Assembly (NCBI GenBank): GCA_030643285.1
Contig: DAOWMC010000093.1
Span: 1-5,396, forward strand
Reading direction: 5' to 3'
DNA: 5,396 bases
Origin: Methanobacteriota archaeon
GTDB taxonomy: Archaea > Halobacteriota > Syntropharchaeia > DAOWMC01
This document shows, one piece after another, positions 1 through 5,396 of this stretch. Position 1 is the first letter of the stretch, and each line of letters opens with the position of its first letter. Made by a program: the position numbers and the translations under genes. Under the pieces are notes generated by a model that saw nothing but the letters and a program-made list of their open reading frames with translations, did not search any database and had not been told where the DNA came from.

Positions 1-18
1 ATATAATTTACGATAAAA

Positions 19-520
19 TCACTTTTTCCATAGCGGTAACATCTGCCTTAGCCTTTCAACAACTTCTGGCAAAAATTCCTCTGGCATCCAACAATGTAAG
101 TAGCGATTCGCATTCTATTGCACTGAATCCGGGGTGTGCTTTGTTTGTCAGTTGTTTTGTAGGATGGCCGTTAAGATACGATTCTTCGATCTTTAGTACC
201 CCATCAATCAGTTTATCCAGAATTTTTGTAAGGTGTGCTACATCCTCCTTCATATTAGTTTTGGCAAGCTCACAAGATTTTGCCAATCCTGCCCTAGATA
301 ATACCTTTAATAAATGCGACCCAGTTTGATGGATACGAGAAGCTTCAGTTTTTCTTTGTCGGGAGAGCTCCTGTTCCAATACGATTGCCCCGTGTTACCA
401 GACCTCAAAACCTTCTCTTGAGGAATCCGGTATCCAATCTCTTACCATGGAGCCGAGGCCGATCCGGGCAAGGGATTACTTAAAGGATATGCAGGTAAAT
501 AAGTCCACAGGTGCGTAAAA
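19..520 (-). pseudogene. Decayed cysteine desulfurase (NifS/IscS family) remnant
   Basis: Remnant of a PLP-dependent cysteine desulfurase, the enzyme that takes sulfur from cysteine for Fe-S cluster assembly. Reading the minus strand from about 508 downward, family motifs appear in order but in different frames. At 508-440 a VDLFT...K...IG...VR stretch has the spacing of the PLP-lysine segment, broken by an in-frame TAA at 478-476. At 420-391 there is QEKVLRSGNT, resembling the family's GGGQExGLRSGTEN. From 379 to about 86 an open frame holds GLAKSCELAK, LDKLIDGVLKIEESYLNGHP and ESLLTLLDARGI. A shifted frame at 87-19 ends PEVVERLRQMLPLWKK-stop, a typical archaeal NifS C-terminus. The roughly 50 residues normally lying between the last two blocks, including the catalytic-cysteine loop, are missing. 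The N-terminal half is absent, so the upstream edge is approximate. A 107-residue open frame here with a TTG start is only part of this ruin, not a gene. The assignment rests on recalled family motifs and has not been checked by alignment. Confidence 0.85.
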
Positions 521-580
521 TTGGCTTTGTGGGAACGTAGTGTCTGACTATGGCCAAGCATATCTATTTTATGACCGTAG

Positions 581-590
581 TTTATATATA
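581..590 (+). promoter_or_regulatory. Archaeal TATA box for the first PAC2 gene
   Basis: TTTATATATA matches the archaeal TATA-box consensus (TTTAWATA). Transcription would be expected to start about 25 bp downstream, near 608-613, leaving a leader of about 45 nt before the ATG at 655. No clear purine-rich BRE is visible just upstream. The box lies inside the N-terminal extension of the longest open frame, which argues against an upstream start codon. Not tested experimentally. Confidence 0.6.
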
Positions 591-654
591 CTTGATCACG
601 TGTACTCCTAATTGTCCAACAGGACGCAATAAAATAAGAGGGAGTCTGAAAGAT

Positions 655-1395
655 ATGATAGAAATCTACGAATTTAAAAAGATGGATCTACGTGGTGCGA
701 CGATAGTTGATGGTTTTCCATCTGCGGGGCTTATAAGTGTAATCACTGCAAACTATCTGATTGGGACACTGAACCTTGAACAAATCTGTGCTATGGACTC
801 ACCGGATTTTCCTCCAAATTCAATGGTATACGCCTCAAAACCAAATTTTCCAGTTAGAATGTATGCTGATGAAAGGAATAAACTTGTGGTTTTCATTTCC
901 GAGTTCGCTCCGCCACCGGCGCTTGTAAGACCAATAGCGGATGCTATCCTCTCATGGGCAAAAGATCACAAATGTGCAAGAATAATCTCACCCGAGGGGA
1001 TACCCATACAGGAATACGGTGTAAGTGGGGATAAAGAAAAAGAATGTTGCATTTACGCCGTCGGAAGTAACTCACATGCAAGAGATAAACTGGATGAGTT
1101 CGGTATCGAGCAATTGGAAACAGGAATAGTATCGGGTGTTTCTGCCATCCTGTTGAATGAGGGTAGAAGGCGTGATTTTGATGTAATCGGTCTACTTCCT
1201 GAAGTCAACCCAAACATACCGGATGTACGAGCTGCGGCAAAAGTGATGGAGATGATAAATAAATTCATTCCAAAAGTTTATCTTGATCCTGACCCCCTGT
1301 ATAAAGAAGCGGCAAGAATTGAAGAATACATGTGGGGACAAAATGGGTCCGAAGATCATGTTGAATCTGCTGCATCTACGCTCATGTACGGTTAA
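655..1395 (+). CDS. PAC2-domain protein (proteasome assembly chaperone family), COG1938-like
   Basis: A 246-aa protein of the PAC2 family, related to the eukaryotic proteasome assembly chaperone PAC2/Pba2 and to archaeal PbaA/PbaB proteins. It is expected to be cytosolic. Visible family features are the N-terminal strand leading to VDGFPSAGL (residues 18-26), DFPP (51-54), a central ISPEGIP segment (111-117) and TGIVSGVSAILLNEG (156-170). The last residues, LMYG, fit the hydrophobic-Tyr-X (HbYX) pattern by which proteasome activators and chaperones dock on the 20S alpha ring. The frame is open back to an ATG at 550. I chose 655 because family members begin near this point, GAGGGAG (638-644) precedes it with 10 nt spacing, and a good TATA box lies within the extension. 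The gene is apparently a single-gene unit with its own promoter and T-rich terminator. A second, diverged PAC2 gene follows nop10. The biochemical role is inferred from the family; early databases called such proteins ATP-grasp-like, which I cannot support from the motifs. Confidence 0.85.
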   Translation: MIEIYEFKKMDLRGATIVDGFPSAGLISVITANYLIGTLNLEQICAMDSPDFPPNSMVYASKPNFPVRMYADERNKLVVFISEFAPPPALVRPIADAILSWAKDHKCARIISPEGIPIQEYGVSGDKEKECCIYAVGSNSHARDKLDEFGIEQLETGIVSGVSAILLNEGRRRDFDVIGLLPEVNPNIPDVRAAAKVMEMINKFIPKVYLDPDPLYKEAARIEEYMWGQNGSEDHVESAASTLMYG

Positions 1396-1398
1396 AAG

Positions 1399-1444
1399 TT
1401 TTTTTTTTTTACCTTTTTACCTTTTTACCTCTTTTTCTTTTTTT
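1399..1444 (+). terminator. T-rich intrinsic terminator after the first PAC2 gene
   Basis: Starting 4 nt after the stop codon there is an uninterrupted run of 12 T (1399-1410), followed by more T blocks (1414-1418, 1422-1426, 1432-1436, 1438-1444). Archaeal RNA polymerase terminates on non-template-strand U-runs without needing a hairpin, and no stem-loop is visible just upstream. This fits termination of the PAC2 transcript and insulation of the nop10 operon behind it. Confidence 0.7.
1406..1429 (+). repeat. Three tandem copies of the 8-mer TTTTTACC
   Basis: TTTTTACC occurs three times back to back (1406-1413, 1414-1421, 1422-1429) inside the T-rich terminator. It is a short microsatellite-like tract, probably from replication slippage, and supplies repeated T5 blocks that could act as successive termination points. 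No protein-binding role is evident. Confidence 0.85.
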
Positions 1445-1450
1445 AAAATT
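1441..1450 (+). promoter_or_regulatory. Possible TATA element of the nop10 operon
   Basis: The 125-nt gap before nop10 should hold the operon promoter. TTTTAAAATT at 1441-1450 is the best AT-rich candidate, predicting transcription start near 1470; CTATAT at 1465-1470 is an alternative predicting a start near 1493. Neither matches the consensus as well as the TATA box of the preceding gene, and the first overlaps the end of the terminator tract, so the assignment is tentative. Confidence 0.3.
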
Positions 1451-1520
1451 AAATGAACAGTAAACTATATGAACCATCGCAACGAAGTGGAAGCATACTG
1501 AAAAGTAAATGCTGTAAATC

Positions 1521-1697
1521 ATGAAATCCAAATTTAAAAAATGCGATACTTGTAATTTGTATACGCTTAAAGATGCGTGTCCCAGTTGTGGCGGGGGTGT
1601 AAGAAATCCGATTCCGCCCCGATTCTCTTTAGAAGACAAATATGGCAAGTACCGAAGGAAGATGAAAAAGGAGCTTTTGGAAAATGAAGGATATTGA
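1521..1697 (+). CDS. nop10: Ribosome biogenesis protein Nop10 (H/ACA RNP subunit)
   Basis: A 58-aa zinc-ribbon protein of the Nop10 family. Nop10 binds the Cbf5 pseudouridine synthase and, with L7Ae and Gar1, forms the H/ACA guide-RNA complex that pseudouridylates rRNA. The four zinc ligands are present as CDTC (C8, C11) and CPSC (C20, C23). They are followed by the family core NPIPPRFSLEDKYGKYRRKMKKELL (stretch 29-53; key elements PPRFS, D39, YGKYRR) that contacts Cbf5. Length matches the roughly 55-60 aa usual for archaeal Nop10. An in-frame TAA at 1515-1517 leaves ATG 1521 as the only reasonable start. No strong Shine-Dalgarno precedes it. The last 14 nt overlap the next PAC2 gene, implying co-transcription and coupled translation. 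In many archaea nop10 follows rpl44e, rps27e and aIF2-alpha and precedes a PAC2 gene; here only the nop10-PAC2 part is kept. Confidence 0.95.
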   Translation: MKSKFKKCDTCNLYTLKDACPSCGGGVRNPIPPRFSLEDKYGKYRRKMKKELLENEGY

Positions 1698-2448
1698 AGT
1701 TGTTACAATAAAGGATATTTCGCTAAAAAACCCGGTCATGATTGAAGGGCTCCCAGGAGTGGGTCACGTTGGCAAGCTGGTGGCAGAGCATATGATCGAG
1801 GAATTGGAAGCAGAGAAGATAATGGAGATTTATTCGCCTCATTTTCCACCACAAGTGCTTGTGATGAATGATGGTACGGTACGTCTCGTCCAAAATGAGG
1901 TATATGCATGGAAATCAGAAAATGTCGATTTGCTACTTTTGGTGGGGGACTATCAAAGTGCCACAAATATGGGCCACTATATGCTGACTGAGGCATTTTT
2001 AGATATAGCTCAGAAATTTGATGTTAAACGGATTTATACATTGGGTGGCTATGGAATAGGTCAACTGGTGGAGGTTCAAACCGTACTTGGCGCGGTGAAT
2101 GATGCTAATTTGATTGAAGAAATGAATGGTTATGGGGTAGAATTCAAGGAAAACGAGCCTGGTGGAGGAATCGTTGGGGTCTCAGGTCTTTTGCTTGGGA
2201 TGGCAAAAAGAAGGGATATAGAGGCGGTTTGTTTAATGGGTTTGACTTCAGGTTACCTGGTTGATCCGAAAAGCGCCCAGGCAGTTTTAAAAGTTTTGTG
2301 TCAGGCACTTGGAATAAAAGTCGATATGCTTGCATTAGAGGAGCGGGCAAAAGAAATGGAAAAGATAGTCGCAAAGATTCAGGAGATGGAAACAGTAAAG
2401 ATGCCACAAGATGCCGGTATGGAAGAAGGTTTAGGGTACATTAGATAA
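1684..2448 (+). CDS. PAC2-domain protein (proteasome assembly chaperone family), COG2047-like
   Basis: A 254-aa cytosolic PAC2-family protein, the type conserved directly downstream of nop10 in many archaea. It shares a motif skeleton with the PAC2 protein at 655-1395: EGLPGVGHVGKLVAEHM (21-37), HFPP (53-56), LGGYGIGQ (120-127) and GGGIVGVSGLLLGMAKRRD (160-178). The N-terminal glycine-rich loop and the following helix are characteristic. Residues about 216-240 are charged and probably helical or coiled, and the protein ends GYIR, a tyrosine-containing tail close to but not exactly HbYX. ATG 1684 lies inside nop10 (14-nt overlap), with GGAG at 1670-1673. The likely role is 20S proteasome assembly or alpha-ring binding, inferred from eukaryotic PAC2 and archaeal Pba homologues. 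purQ follows after 6 nt, so it sits inside an operon. Confidence 0.88.
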   Translation: MKDIEVVTIKDISLKNPVMIEGLPGVGHVGKLVAEHMIEELEAEKIMEIYSPHFPPQVLVMNDGTVRLVQNEVYAWKSENVDLLLLVGDYQSATNMGHYMLTEAFLDIAQKFDVKRIYTLGGYGIGQLVEVQTVLGAVNDANLIEEMNGYGVEFKENEPGGGIVGVSGLLLGMAKRRDIEAVCLMGLTSGYLVDPKSAQAVLKVLCQALGIKVDMLALEERAKEMEKIVAKIQEMETVKMPQDAGMEEGLGYIR

Positions 2449-2454
2449 TTCAAT

Positions 2455-3288
2455 ATGAAATTGGAAAATGTACGCGTATGCATCCTGCGGATAGAGGGGA
2501 CAAACTGTGAGGAAGAATCGTATAAGGCATTCGATCGGCTTTTAGCAAACCCGGAGCTGGTTCATCTAAAACAGTTATCAGGTGATGTTAGAGAGGCGGC
2601 CGAGCGGAGGCGTTTATCTGATTACCAGTGTTTAATGATCCCAGGAGGATTCTCTTCAGGGGACTATATAAGAGCAGGTGCCATTTTTGCAGCAAGGATA
2701 AAAAGCGCACTAAAAGATGATTTATCCAGTTTTGTGGCGGATGGCTTTCCTGTTTTAGGGATTTGTAATGGATTTCAAATTCTGGTTGAGCTTGGGCTTT
2801 TACCTGCATTTAATAATACAATCACCAGATACCCCCAGGCTGTACTGACGGTCAATGACTCTGCAAAGTTTGAATGCAGACCAACTCTTCTTAAACATGA
2901 AAACACGTGCGCATTTACATCCAAGATTCCAAAAGAAAGGATACTTACGATGCCCTGCGCCCACGCCGAGGGTAAGTTTTTATTTGCTAAAGAAAAGGAG
3001 GAAGAGTACCTTAAAAGGCTTATTGAAAATGAGCAGATCGTCTTTAGATATGTGGATCAAAACGGTGACTATTGCGGCTATCCGTGGAATCCGAACGGAT
3101 CGATTTACAACATAGCAGGCATTTGCAATTTATCCGGAAACGTGTTTGGTATGATGCCACACCCGGAAAGGGCCTTTTATAAATATACAGGTTATGCTGG
3201 CACAAAATCAGAGTCAGAGTCAGATTTTATCGGAGATGGTAGAATAGTTTTTGAATCTGTGCTGGACTATATTTCAAGGAAATTTTGA
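2455..3288 (+). CDS. purQ: Phosphoribosylformylglycinamidine synthase, glutaminase subunit PurQ
   Basis: A 277-aa class I glutamine amidotransferase. PurQ hydrolyses glutamine and passes ammonia to PurL (with PurS) to convert FGAR to FGAM, the fourth step of purine synthesis. Diagnostic elements in order are ILRIEGTNCEEE (10-21), MIPGGFSSGDYIRAGA (61-76), the nucleophile elbow LGICNGFQIL with catalytic Cys104, the MPCAHAEGKF segment (166-174), NPNGS...IAGICN (212-225), and MPHPER supplying His236 and Glu238. The triad is complete, so the enzyme should be active. The length fits the longer archaeal form rather than the roughly 225-aa Bacillus type. A short Ser-Glu repeat (252-257) lies before GDGRIVFES. 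It starts 6 nt after the PAC2 stop with no strong Shine-Dalgarno, and its TGA shares one base with the hel308 ATG. purL and purS are not in the window. Confidence 0.95.
   Translation: MKLENVRVCILRIEGTNCEEESYKAFDRLLANPELVHLKQLSGDVREAAERRRLSDYQCLMIPGGFSSGDYIRAGAIFAARIKSALKDDLSSFVADGFPVLGICNGFQILVELGLLPAFNNTITRYPQAVLTVNDSAKFECRPTLLKHENTCAFTSKIPKERILTMPCAHAEGKFLFAKEKEEEYLKRLIENEQIVFRYVDQNGDYCGYPWNPNGSIYNIAGICNLSGNVFGMMPHPERAFYKYTGYAGTKSESESDFIGDGRIVFESVLDYISRKF
3208..3225 (+). repeat. Tandem hexanucleotide TCAGAG/T (x3) inside purQ
   Basis: TCAGAG, TCAGAG and TCAGAT lie in direct succession, in frame, coding Ser-Glu-Ser-Glu-Ser-Asp at PurQ residues 252-257. The repeat is near the C-terminus, after the catalytic MPHPER motif, in what is probably a surface loop. 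Such a tract could expand or contract by slippage without changing the reading frame. Confidence 0.8.
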
Positions 3289-5396
3289 TGAAGATAGAAG
3301 AGCTTGACATTGCTGAAAGTATAGCCCGGTTTTATATGGATTCAGGCATAAATGAACTTTATCCACCGCAGACGGATGCGGTTAAACTCGGACTTTTATC
3401 TGGCAAAAACATTGTTTCTGCTGTGCCGACTGCCAGTGGAAAAACGATGATTGCAGAACTTGCCATGTTAAACTCGATTTTCAGGGGCGGTAAGGCTGTT
3501 TATATAGTTCCGCTCAGGGCGCTTGCCTCTGAAAAGTACGAACGTTTTTCCGAGTTTAAGTCATTAGGGGTAAAAGTCGGCATATCTACGGGAGACTTTG
3601 ATCGCCGGGACGAGCGTTTGGCATCAAATGATATAATCGTTGTCACAAGTGAAAAAATGGATTCTTTACTGAGAAATGAGATTTCATGGGCACAGAAGTT
3701 AACCGTGATAGTCGTAGACGAGATTCACCTGATTAATTCAGGGGACCGAGGGCCCACCTTGGAAATTGCCCTTGCAAAGCTCAGGCGTGCAAATCCTGAG
3801 GCACAGATTATATCATTAAGCGCAACAGTAAGTAATGCAGGCGAGATTGCTAACTGGTTGGGTGCCGAACTTATAAAAAGCGATTGGAGACCGGTAGAAC
3901 TCAAAGAAGGTGTCTTTTTAGATGGTACAATAAACTTTGGGGATAAGAGTAAAAAGATACCCACCCACAAAGATCCGGCGACATCACTTGTCTTAGATAC
4001 GATAGGCGAAGGTGGACAGTGCCTGATATTTGAAAGTACGAGGCGTTACGCAGAAAAGACCGCACAGAGGATTGGTAGCACACTAAAAAGACATATTGAT
4101 GATACCAGAGCGGCCAGGCTTTTCGAAATTGCAGTGGAAATAAGGGGGGTTTCCGATACCGACCTGTCTAAAAATCTGGCAGATTGTGTTGAGTGTGGAA
4201 TTGCATTTCACCATGCAGGTCTTTTAGCCGAGCACAGAAAAATAGTTGAGGGTAGATTCAAGGCAAATGACATAAAGGTAATATGTAGTACACCCACCCT
4301 TGCTGCCGGAATAAACCTGCCTGCAAGAAGAGTTATAATCAGAAATTATAGACGGTATGAAGTTAATCACGGCTCTTTACCAATCCCCGTTTTAGAATAC
4401 AAGCAGATGTGTGGTAGGGCTGGCCGTCCAAATCTCGATCCATATGGAGAATCGGTTCTGATAGCAAAGAGTAACGATGAATTTGAATGGCTCAGGGATA
4501 ACTATATTTTTGGAAAGATTGAAGATATATCCTCCAAATTAGGGACGGAAAATGCACTTAGAACACATGTGCTCTCCTTAATTTCAAGTGGGGTTACAAA
4601 AGAAAAGTCAGAACTTATGAATTTTTTAAAAGAAACATTTTACGCTTTTCAGAAGGATTCAAATGACCTGGAATTAGTTGTGGAAAGAACCCTATCCTTT
4701 TTGGAAGAAGAGGAAATGGTCGTTGAAGAAGGCATCTTGTATGCGACAGAACTTGGCAAAATCGTCTCAAGGTTGTATGTGGATCCGCTCTCGGCTGCAA
4801 TTATTATAAAGGGGTTAAAAGAGAATAAGACCACAGAAAAGATACATGACCTTGGATTGATTCACCTTATATGCAAAACCCCTAATATGCGAAAGCTTTA
4901 CCTTAAAAGTAGCGACCATGCATGGCTACACGATTTCATCTATGAAAACTATGATTCATTCACCTATGTCCCAAGCGAATTCGAAAGCGAGTATGACTTT
5001 TTCTTACCCGAGGTGAAGACGGCAGTTCTTATACACGACTGGGTCTTTGAAAAGTCTGAGGACGAGATAACAAAAAAGCTTGGTGTAGGCCCTGGCGACA
5101 TCAGAAGCATAACGGATATTGCCGAATGGCTGATGCACTCGACTACCGAACTATCCTACTTTTTGCACTTAAAAACAACCTTAAGAGCAAAAGAACTCAC
5201 CGAAAGAATCACATACGGCACCATGCGGGAACTTTTGGATCTTTTAAGGATAAAAGGTGTCGGTAGGGTTCGTGCAAGGAGATTGTACAACGCAGGTTAC
5301 AAAAATGTAAGAAAGTTAAGAAATGCAGATGTAAACAAAATCAAGCGGATCGTGGGTGCAAAGGTTGCAGAAAAGATAATTGAAGAGGCTAAAAAG
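3288..5396 (+). CDS. hel308: ATP-dependent DNA helicase Hel308 (3' end beyond the window)
   Basis: Superfamily 2 Ski2-like 3'-5' DNA helicase Hel308, which unwinds lagging strands at stalled or branched forks and supports recombinational repair in archaea. The open frame runs 703 codons to the window edge without a stop. Motifs seen: Q-motif YPPQ (25-28), Walker A PTASGKT (47-53), PLRALASEK (75-83), Walker B DEIH (144-147), SAT (178-180), LIFESTRR (246-253), FHHAGL (307-312), STPTLAAGINLPA (334-346) and QMCGRAGRP (373-381). A winged-helix and ratchet region follows (DPLSAAIIIKGL, 499-510), then a helix-hairpin-helix-like segment RIKGVGRVRARRLYNAG (654-670). Archaeal Hel308 is usually about 700-760 aa, so only the extreme C-terminus should be missing. 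ATG 3288 overlaps the purQ stop as TGATG and is preceded by AAGGA (3276-3280) at 7 nt, indicating translational coupling. No key motif residue is missing. Confidence 0.95.
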   Translation, partial: MKIEELDIAESIARFYMDSGINELYPPQTDAVKLGLLSGKNIVSAVPTASGKTMIAELAMLNSIFRGGKAVYIVPLRALASEKYERFSEFKSLGVKVGISTGDFDRRDERLASNDIIVVTSEKMDSLLRNEISWAQKLTVIVVDEIHLINSGDRGPTLEIALAKLRRANPEAQIISLSATVSNAGEIANWLGAELIKSDWRPVELKEGVFLDGTINFGDKSKKIPTHKDPATSLVLDTIGEGGQCLIFESTRRYAEKTAQRIGSTLKRHIDDTRAARLFEIAVEIRGVSDTDLSKNLADCVECGIAFHHAGLLAEHRKIVEGRFKANDIKVICSTPTLAAGINLPARRVIIRNYRRYEVNHGSLPIPVLEYKQMCGRAGRPNLDPYGESVLIAKSNDEFEWLRDNYIFGKIEDISSKLGTENALRTHVLSLISSGVTKEKSELMNFLKETFYAFQKDSNDLELVVERTLSFLEEEEMVVEEGILYATELGKIVSRLYVDPLSAAIIIKGLKENKTTEKIHDLGLIHLICKTPNMRKLYLKSSDHAWLHDFIYENYDSFTYVPSEFESEYDFFLPEVKTAVLIHDWVFEKSEDEITKKLGVGPGDIRSITDIAEWLMHSTTELSYFLHLKTTLRAKELTERITYGTMRELLDLLRIKGVGRVRARRLYNAGYKNVRKLRNADVNKIKRIVGAKVAEKIIEEAKK

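Noticed and set aside
141..329. 62-codon plus-strand open frame.
   Set aside because: It is the antisense shadow of the conserved C-terminal desulfurase block and has no family resemblance of its own.
403..423. Inverted repeat CCTCAA...TTGAGG with a 9-nt loop.
   Set aside because: It is a 6-bp stem inside the pseudogene, coinciding with the QEKVLRSG coding remnant and without an adjacent T-run; probably chance.
447..518. A 23-codon plus-strand frame (MEPRPIRARDYLKDMQVN...) that looks protein-like.
   Set aside because: It lies antisense to the PLP-lysine segment of the cysteine desulfurase remnant, has no recognised family and no clear ribosome binding site, so it is best explained as the opposite strand of the pseudogene.
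3495..3505. TTTATATA-like sequence that resembles an archaeal TATA box.
   Set aside because: It encodes the VYIVP strand within the Hel308 helicase core (after the Walker A motif), with no gene start at the right distance downstream.
1..5396. Search for CRISPR arrays, tRNA or rRNA genes, transposase genes and attachment sites.
   Set aside because: No spaced repeats, cloverleaf-like segments, transposase motifs or terminal inverted repeats were recognised by eye; nearly all of 655-5396 is explained by conserved genes.

Overview
The window looks like archaeal chromosome, most likely from a euryarchaeon. It carries a Nop10 protein, two archaeal PAC2-domain proteins, a large-form PurQ and a Hel308 helicase, with tight gene overlaps and a TTTATATA-type TATA box in place of bacterial -35/-10 elements. 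Base composition is moderately AT-rich. The genus cannot be fixed from this sequence; a methanogen- or ANME-related lineage would fit, but that is inference.

Region 1 (about 19-520, minus strand) is the decayed remnant of a NifS/IscS-type cysteine desulfurase. Family motifs can be followed in order through several frames, but the N-terminal half is absent and an internal deletion has removed the catalytic-cysteine region. Region 2 (581-1444, plus strand) is a single-gene unit: a TATA box, a PAC2-domain protein whose start should be at 655, and a long T-rich terminator with a short tandem repeat. Region 3 (1441 to the window end, plus strand) is a compact operon: nop10 (58 aa, H/ACA RNP subunit), a second PAC2 protein overlapping it by 14 nt, purQ after a 6-nt gap, and hel308 overlapping purQ by 1 nt. 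hel308 is still open after 703 codons when the window ends.

The operon mixes functions: rRNA pseudouridylation (Nop10), probable proteasome assembly (PAC2), purine synthesis (PurQ) and replication-fork repair (Hel308). Two diverged PAC2 paralogues lie either side of nop10, and both end in a tyrosine-containing tail. I see no mobile element, CRISPR array, tRNA or rRNA, and no clearly undescribed system. The points most worth a second look are the pseudogene, the PAC2 pair with its HbYX-like C-terminus, the separation of nop10-PAC2 from its usual translation-gene neighbours, and the leader of nop10.
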